Source of the DNA: Sipunculus nudus
Lineage: Eukaryota > Annelida > Sipuncula > Golfingiida > Sipunculidae
Length of the DNA: 64,000 nucleotides
NCBI GenBank assembly: GCA_026874595.1
Contig: CM049318.1
Location: forward strand, 5,597,741 to 5,661,740
Direction of reading: 5' to 3'
The notes beneath the pieces are model-generated. The model had not been told where the DNA came from. It saw only the letters and a list, made by a program, of their open reading frames with translations, and did no database searches. Positions 60,565 to 64,000 of the stretch are shown one piece after another. The translations under genes and the position numbers were made by a program. Within the stretch, counting starts at the first letter, position 1. Every line of letters starts with the position of its first letter.

Positions 60565-63500
60565 TTTACTATTCGTTCGACAGGTTGTTGCACCTTTTGA
60601 GGGAAGAGTCTGGCCTAGTGGTGCCAACCAGGTGACCATGAAAGTCACCCGGATGAGACACGTGATTGTAGTCCTTGACAACGTGAGGATAGACCAAAAC
60701 GCCACAAACCAAACGGTAAGTATTCAACCATTTGCCTTTATATTTAATTTTCCCTCAAGAAGGATCACTTAACTCCTTCACTTTAACAAAATATACAGGA
60801 CAGAGTGTGATCCTGCAAATACTGTAAATTTCATCCACGTCACAGCAGAGGAGAAGGTTACAGATTAAAATGCATATGTAGAGGTCCGGTGAAAATGCGA
60901 TGATCTGGTCATTAATATGCTAAACATTTTTAAATCCGTGGTCTATTATGCAAATGTAATCAAATGCAATGGGGATCCCTGTAGAATATCATCATCCATA
61001 GAAAATAGCAAATGCCAAATTCCCTCTTACGTTTGTTCCTTCCAGTGCGTGCATATTTGTAATTTTTATTGCAAATGTTCACCAAACAAAAGCTTTTAGA
61101 GATACTAAAATATTAAACTACGTTGTCAGCCGCTTATGGCCAGTTTATATTGATGAAAAAGTACGGTTTGTGGTACAGACCTCAGTCAAGAGAACGGAGA
61201 AAACTGGATCTTACGTGGCCTAAGGCCCATTTTCCATGATCGCGAGCGGAAAAATCGCCACAGTGTAAACCATGTCAGGGAAGGATCCAGGACTGAGCAA
61301 AAGGAGGATTCCAAATGGCACTAAATGGCAAAACCTAAAACAAAGGTCCCCTGGTCCTGAAAGGGGGGGGGGGTCCAGGCCGCATAATTTGTGCCACACT
61401 CCTCAAAAAAAGATTGCAGCGGCTGAAGAAGGGGGTCCGGACCCCTAGGACCCCTCCCCTGTATTCGCTTCTGCATGTTTACCTTTTCAACGATAGCATT
61501 ACCCCTCGCTGGTAATATCCTCGCGCAAAAATCAATAACACGATGCGCGATTATTCCGCGCGTGCAAAAAGGGTGCGTGAAAACGTGATCATGGATAAGG
61601 GGCCTTAGCCTATTAACTTGCGAATACAATCGGAGAGTGTCCAAACCTTTACTCAGAGACGCCGCAAACCTACTCACGTTCATTGTCTTGGTTCATTTCT
61701 CAGACCCTCAGGGAAAATTATATACAAACTATTATGATGATAGCATTAAAACTACAGAATACAATAAGGTATATGACAACCTTTATGGACTCATTGCGCA
61801 GGTCGCTGCTGGACAACGGATCGGCACCGTGGCTCCCCCTAGTGGATGCAGTGATGGGCACATTCATTTTTCAATGATCAAAACGAAGACACGGGCGTAC
61901 ATCGACCCCAGTCGTTACATGGAGAGACGAGAGATGCCGCCACCACGCTGGATACAGGAATGCAATTACTACTGGCTCACCTGGAAGGTATGAATGATAT
62001 ACATTATTTTAATTGCAGGAATAACTTCCATAGTAGACAGGGTTTAAAGCTGTTGTTAACATCTGTTGCCATTCTTTATGAAAAGGTATAAAGGTACAAG
62101 CTAAACTTATTTTAATTTTCATTTACAGACAATAAGTGTACAACAAAAATGTACCGGATAATATGCGTTACAATCCTAGATTAACATCTCTTTTGCTGTT
62201 ATGAGACAAGTCCAAGGTTCCATTTAAATAAATCCATTTTTAAAAATCCTACTACGAATAAACAACTCAGGAAAGGACCAATTTCACATTTTAACTATGA
62301 TAATGGAAACTGTTTTTTTCAGTGTTAAAGACATGTAAATATGCATAAAGAAATATGCATTTGTGTTTTTAGATCATCATGGTCGACAGAAGACAACTGG
62401 CAGGACCTCCAGGTCAACGGAACAGAACACCCAAGATCGAAAACGCCCCGGATCTCTCGAAAATTGACTTGGATAGATTGAAACTTAAAAGGTCATTCAG
62501 CAAGTGCTTAAACATAATTCATGCATAAAAATTGAATACATATTATATATTTATATACACATATATGTATACAATATATTTATATATTATTTACAATAAA
62601 ATTCATATTAAACATATATATTATTAAATTTTTTTATATTTTATATATATTTAAATGATATTACTATATGTATTTGTTTCGTCCATTTTGCTTCCTTCGA
62701 GATTTCAGACATTAGGAAATTTTAATAGTAGTGTACATTGTACACGGAAAGAGAAAAATTACATTAACTTTTTACATTAAATCCATTTAAATTAGATCCT
62801 TATATAATTTGAGTGAAACAGTTGATAATGGCTGTTCCTTGTTATATTGCATTTGATTCATTTCATGAAAAGCTTTCATTGTTATTTCATTTTCAGTTAT
62901 GGCTCTTGTTAGTCTATTAATATATTTTCATCGTTTGTTTGAAATGTTATACATACATAATTTAAAAACCAGGTGGTAGCAATTGTTTCAATTTAACTTA
63001 GCAAACAGGTAACGACATGCACACATAAAGTATTTTCGGATATATTTTTTTTATTATTTTTATAATTGCAGAAGAGTAGGAATCATTGGACAGGGCCCAG
63101 GTTACAGCAGCAAAGGTAATTTAATATTTCATATTAAAAAACTTACAAATACTCTTAACGCAGTTAAAAAATGTGAGGCTTACTTATTTGCAGTAGTTAT
63201 TGGCTGTACTTTGTAAATAGATTTTATTATCGTGCAAGAGTGTATGAAATGAAGATGAAGATGAATGAAATGAAAATATGAAACTATTTACATGAATAAT
63301 ACAATTAAACTACCTGAATATGTTTTCTGAATGTTACTTTAGAAAAATAAAACAATAAAGCATACATAGTAAGGAGAGCAGAAAATGATATAAGACTTAT
63401 AAGTACATTCATATTTCATTTTTTCAGCCTTGGCTGAAATGCTTGGTATTCCGGATATCCGGGAAATGGACAAGGTTTTTAACTTCCGGATGAGTCGTTT

Positions 63501-63585
63501 AAAGATGGCCAGCATTTTAGACTTCCTGGAGCACGAACGACTGCCACATGTGAAAGCTCATACCGAGGATTACTTAAGAAAACTG
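44779..63585 (+). CDS. Large lipid transfer protein (vitellogenin-type N-terminus) with an embedded LECT2-like M23 domain; 27 exons, 3' part outside window
   Basis: Exons: 44779-44919, 45774-45867, 46594-46633, 47164-47351, 47755-47861, 48303-48388, 49302-49372, 49663-49787, 50228-50315, 50968-51239, 51512-51566, 52047-52181, 52556-52767, 53210-53334, 53817-54001, 55546-55691, 56180-56515, 57307-57449, 57705-57775, 58280-58434, 58739-58908, 59514-59685, 60584-60715, 61712-61987, 62373-62491, 63072-63115, 63428-63585. All phases agree and give 1,282 codons without a stop. Residues 1-16 are a signal peptide (MRWWLLLALTLVGVEG). Residues about 19-600 match the vitellogenin/apolipoprotein N-terminal module. 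Residues about 640-980 are mainly helical and unrecognised, and residues about 1010-1155 resemble LECT2. Large lipid transfer proteins carry lipid in circulation, but an M23 or LECT2 domain in one is unusual. Exon 24 must start at 61712 (CCCTCAG acceptor) to keep frame; the earlier AG at 61703 does not fit. The last exon ends in a donor, so the gene goes on to the right. Confidence 0.85.
47043..47102. repeat. TA microsatellite in intron 3 of the lipid-carrier gene
   Basis: A long TA run preceded by degenerate TATAATA copies. It ends about 60 bases before the acceptor of exon 4. Confidence 0.9.
50691..51000 (+). repeat. Minisatellite, five copies of 64 bp, each carrying the exon 10 splice acceptor
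   Basis: The unit GGTGAATTCCTGTTCTCTCAG begins at 50691, 50755, 50819, 50883 and 50947, an exact 64-bp period. Each copy holds the end of intron 9, the CTCTCAG acceptor and about 34 bases of exon 10. Only the last copy runs into the rest of the exon. Confidence 0.92.
53967..55060 (+). repeat. Minisatellite, about 26 copies of 42 bp, each carrying the exon 15 splice donor
   Basis: The unit contains CTGGACGTCAAAATCAGTAAG with a 42-bp period (for example GACGTC at 53989 and 54031). The first copy is the true end of exon 15, whose codons read NLLDVKI before the ATCA/GTAAG donor. Later copies have point changes and small deletions and decay toward 55060. Confidence 0.92.
56989..57330 (+). repeat. 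Minisatellite, seven copies of about 53 bp, each carrying the exon 18 splice acceptor
   Basis: The exon-like GAGGTCGTAGATGTTGTCGG follows an ACAG acceptor at 56989, 57042, 57095, 57147, 57200, 57254 (as AAGGTAG) and 57307. The last copy continues as exon 18. The earlier ones are followed by GTGAATAATTTATATGTCTA, an intron-like tail. Confidence 0.92.
58567..58634. repeat. AAT/ATT trinucleotide repeat, inverted
   Basis: An AAT run of about 30 bases is followed, after AACAAAT, by a similar ATT run, giving a potential hairpin. It lies in the intron before the exon at 58739. Confidence 0.85.
58918..58956. repeat. GA microsatellite after the exon 21 donor
   Basis: The run begins within about 10 bases of the exon 21 donor at 58909. 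Confidence 0.9.
59514..61987 (+). other. LECT2-like peptidase M23 domain (exons 22-24)
   Basis: Residues 1011-1036 and onward read TCGKGFF, NKGVDVKADIGAP and VVAPFEGRVW. LECT2 and M23 enzymes have H-x-G-x-D followed by VYAPF-x-G at these places. Exon 24 carries AAGQRIGTVAPP and DGHIHF (His1133, His1135), which match the KKGEKLGTL and H-x-H block, followed by AYIDPSRYM. The first zinc ligand histidine is Asn1027; Asp1031 and the H-x-H pair remain. It is therefore probably a binding domain rather than an active endopeptidase. LECT2 is a secreted chemotactic and pattern-recognition factor in vertebrates. Confidence 0.75.
60501..60562. repeat. TA microsatellite before exon 23 of the lipid-carrier gene
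   Basis: An uninterrupted TA run that ends about 20 bases before the exon 23 acceptor, so it lies in the branch-site region. Confidence 0.9.
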
Positions 63586-64000
63586 GTGGCAAGTTCTGTT
63601 TCTTTGAACCTCGACCATTGCATCCTTTATCGACATATTTAAAATTTTACACTGTGCAATAATTTTAAAATAATGCAAGCAACATCCACATTTAATGTGA
63701 TTTAATGTAAAGACATAATTGTAACAGGAAATGTATATGTAAAAAAAAAAGCTTTTTATTATTCGCGCGATGTATTCATAAATACCCACGCATGTGACTA
63801 TGAGAAAAGCGAGTAACTTGGTGATATCATATCTACTTGAAACATTAAGAGTTAGGATGGAAAGTATATTTTTGTTTTTGAAATTAAAATATTTATCAGT
63901 ATTTTAAGTCGTACAAAACACCCAGATAACTTGTTTATTTGCCAGCAAAGAGGCCTCTTTCTGGGCATTTCTACATTGAAGATATTGGGGATATAATTTT

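Overview
This is eukaryotic, AT-rich, intron-dense DNA. It holds long compact multi-exon genes, GA, TA and ATT microsatellites, tRNA-derived SINEs and a decayed non-LTR retrotransposon. The protein families (goose-type lysozyme, large secreted proteins with repeated SDG-x-x-VD-x-x-PP modules, a vitellogenin-type lipid carrier) and the repeat style fit a lophotrochozoan, most likely a bivalve mollusc. That is inference; no species is assigned. Exons were rebuilt by hand from splice sites and codon phase. Every assigned junction keeps phase, apart from two exon ends stated as uncertain.

Left part (1 to about 29.6 kb, minus strand): one giant gene reads right to left and runs off the left edge. 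I recover 40 coding exons (2,333 codons). They encode a signal peptide, a thrombospondin type 1 repeat, small EGF-like cysteine modules, and a long array of fibronectin-III-like modules. A 5' untranslated exon probably lies near 29.5 kb.

Middle part (31.3 to 40.3 kb, plus strand): a complete 12-exon gene for a 656-residue secreted protein, head to head with the first gene. It fuses a goose-type lysozyme domain to two stanniocalcin-like domains and a C-terminal six-cysteine module. The cysteine spacing of both stanniocalcin units matches the vertebrate hormone closely. I know of no described protein with this order of domains, and it is the best candidate here for a new system. Its last intron holds a dead LINE interrupted by a fold-back repeat, then a SINE.

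Right part (44.8 kb to the right edge, plus strand): 27 exons (1,282 codons) of a large lipid transfer protein with a vitellogenin-type N-terminus, a furin-type site, a long helical region and an embedded LECT2-like M23 metallopeptidase domain that has lost one zinc-binding histidine. Three separate minisatellites in this gene each copy an exon-intron boundary: about 26 copies of a splice donor, five copies of one acceptor and seven of another.

All three products are predicted to be secreted. Lysozyme, LECT2-like, TSP1/EGF and lipid-carrier modules side by side suggest humoral defence or haemolymph functions, but the sequence alone does not show that they work together.
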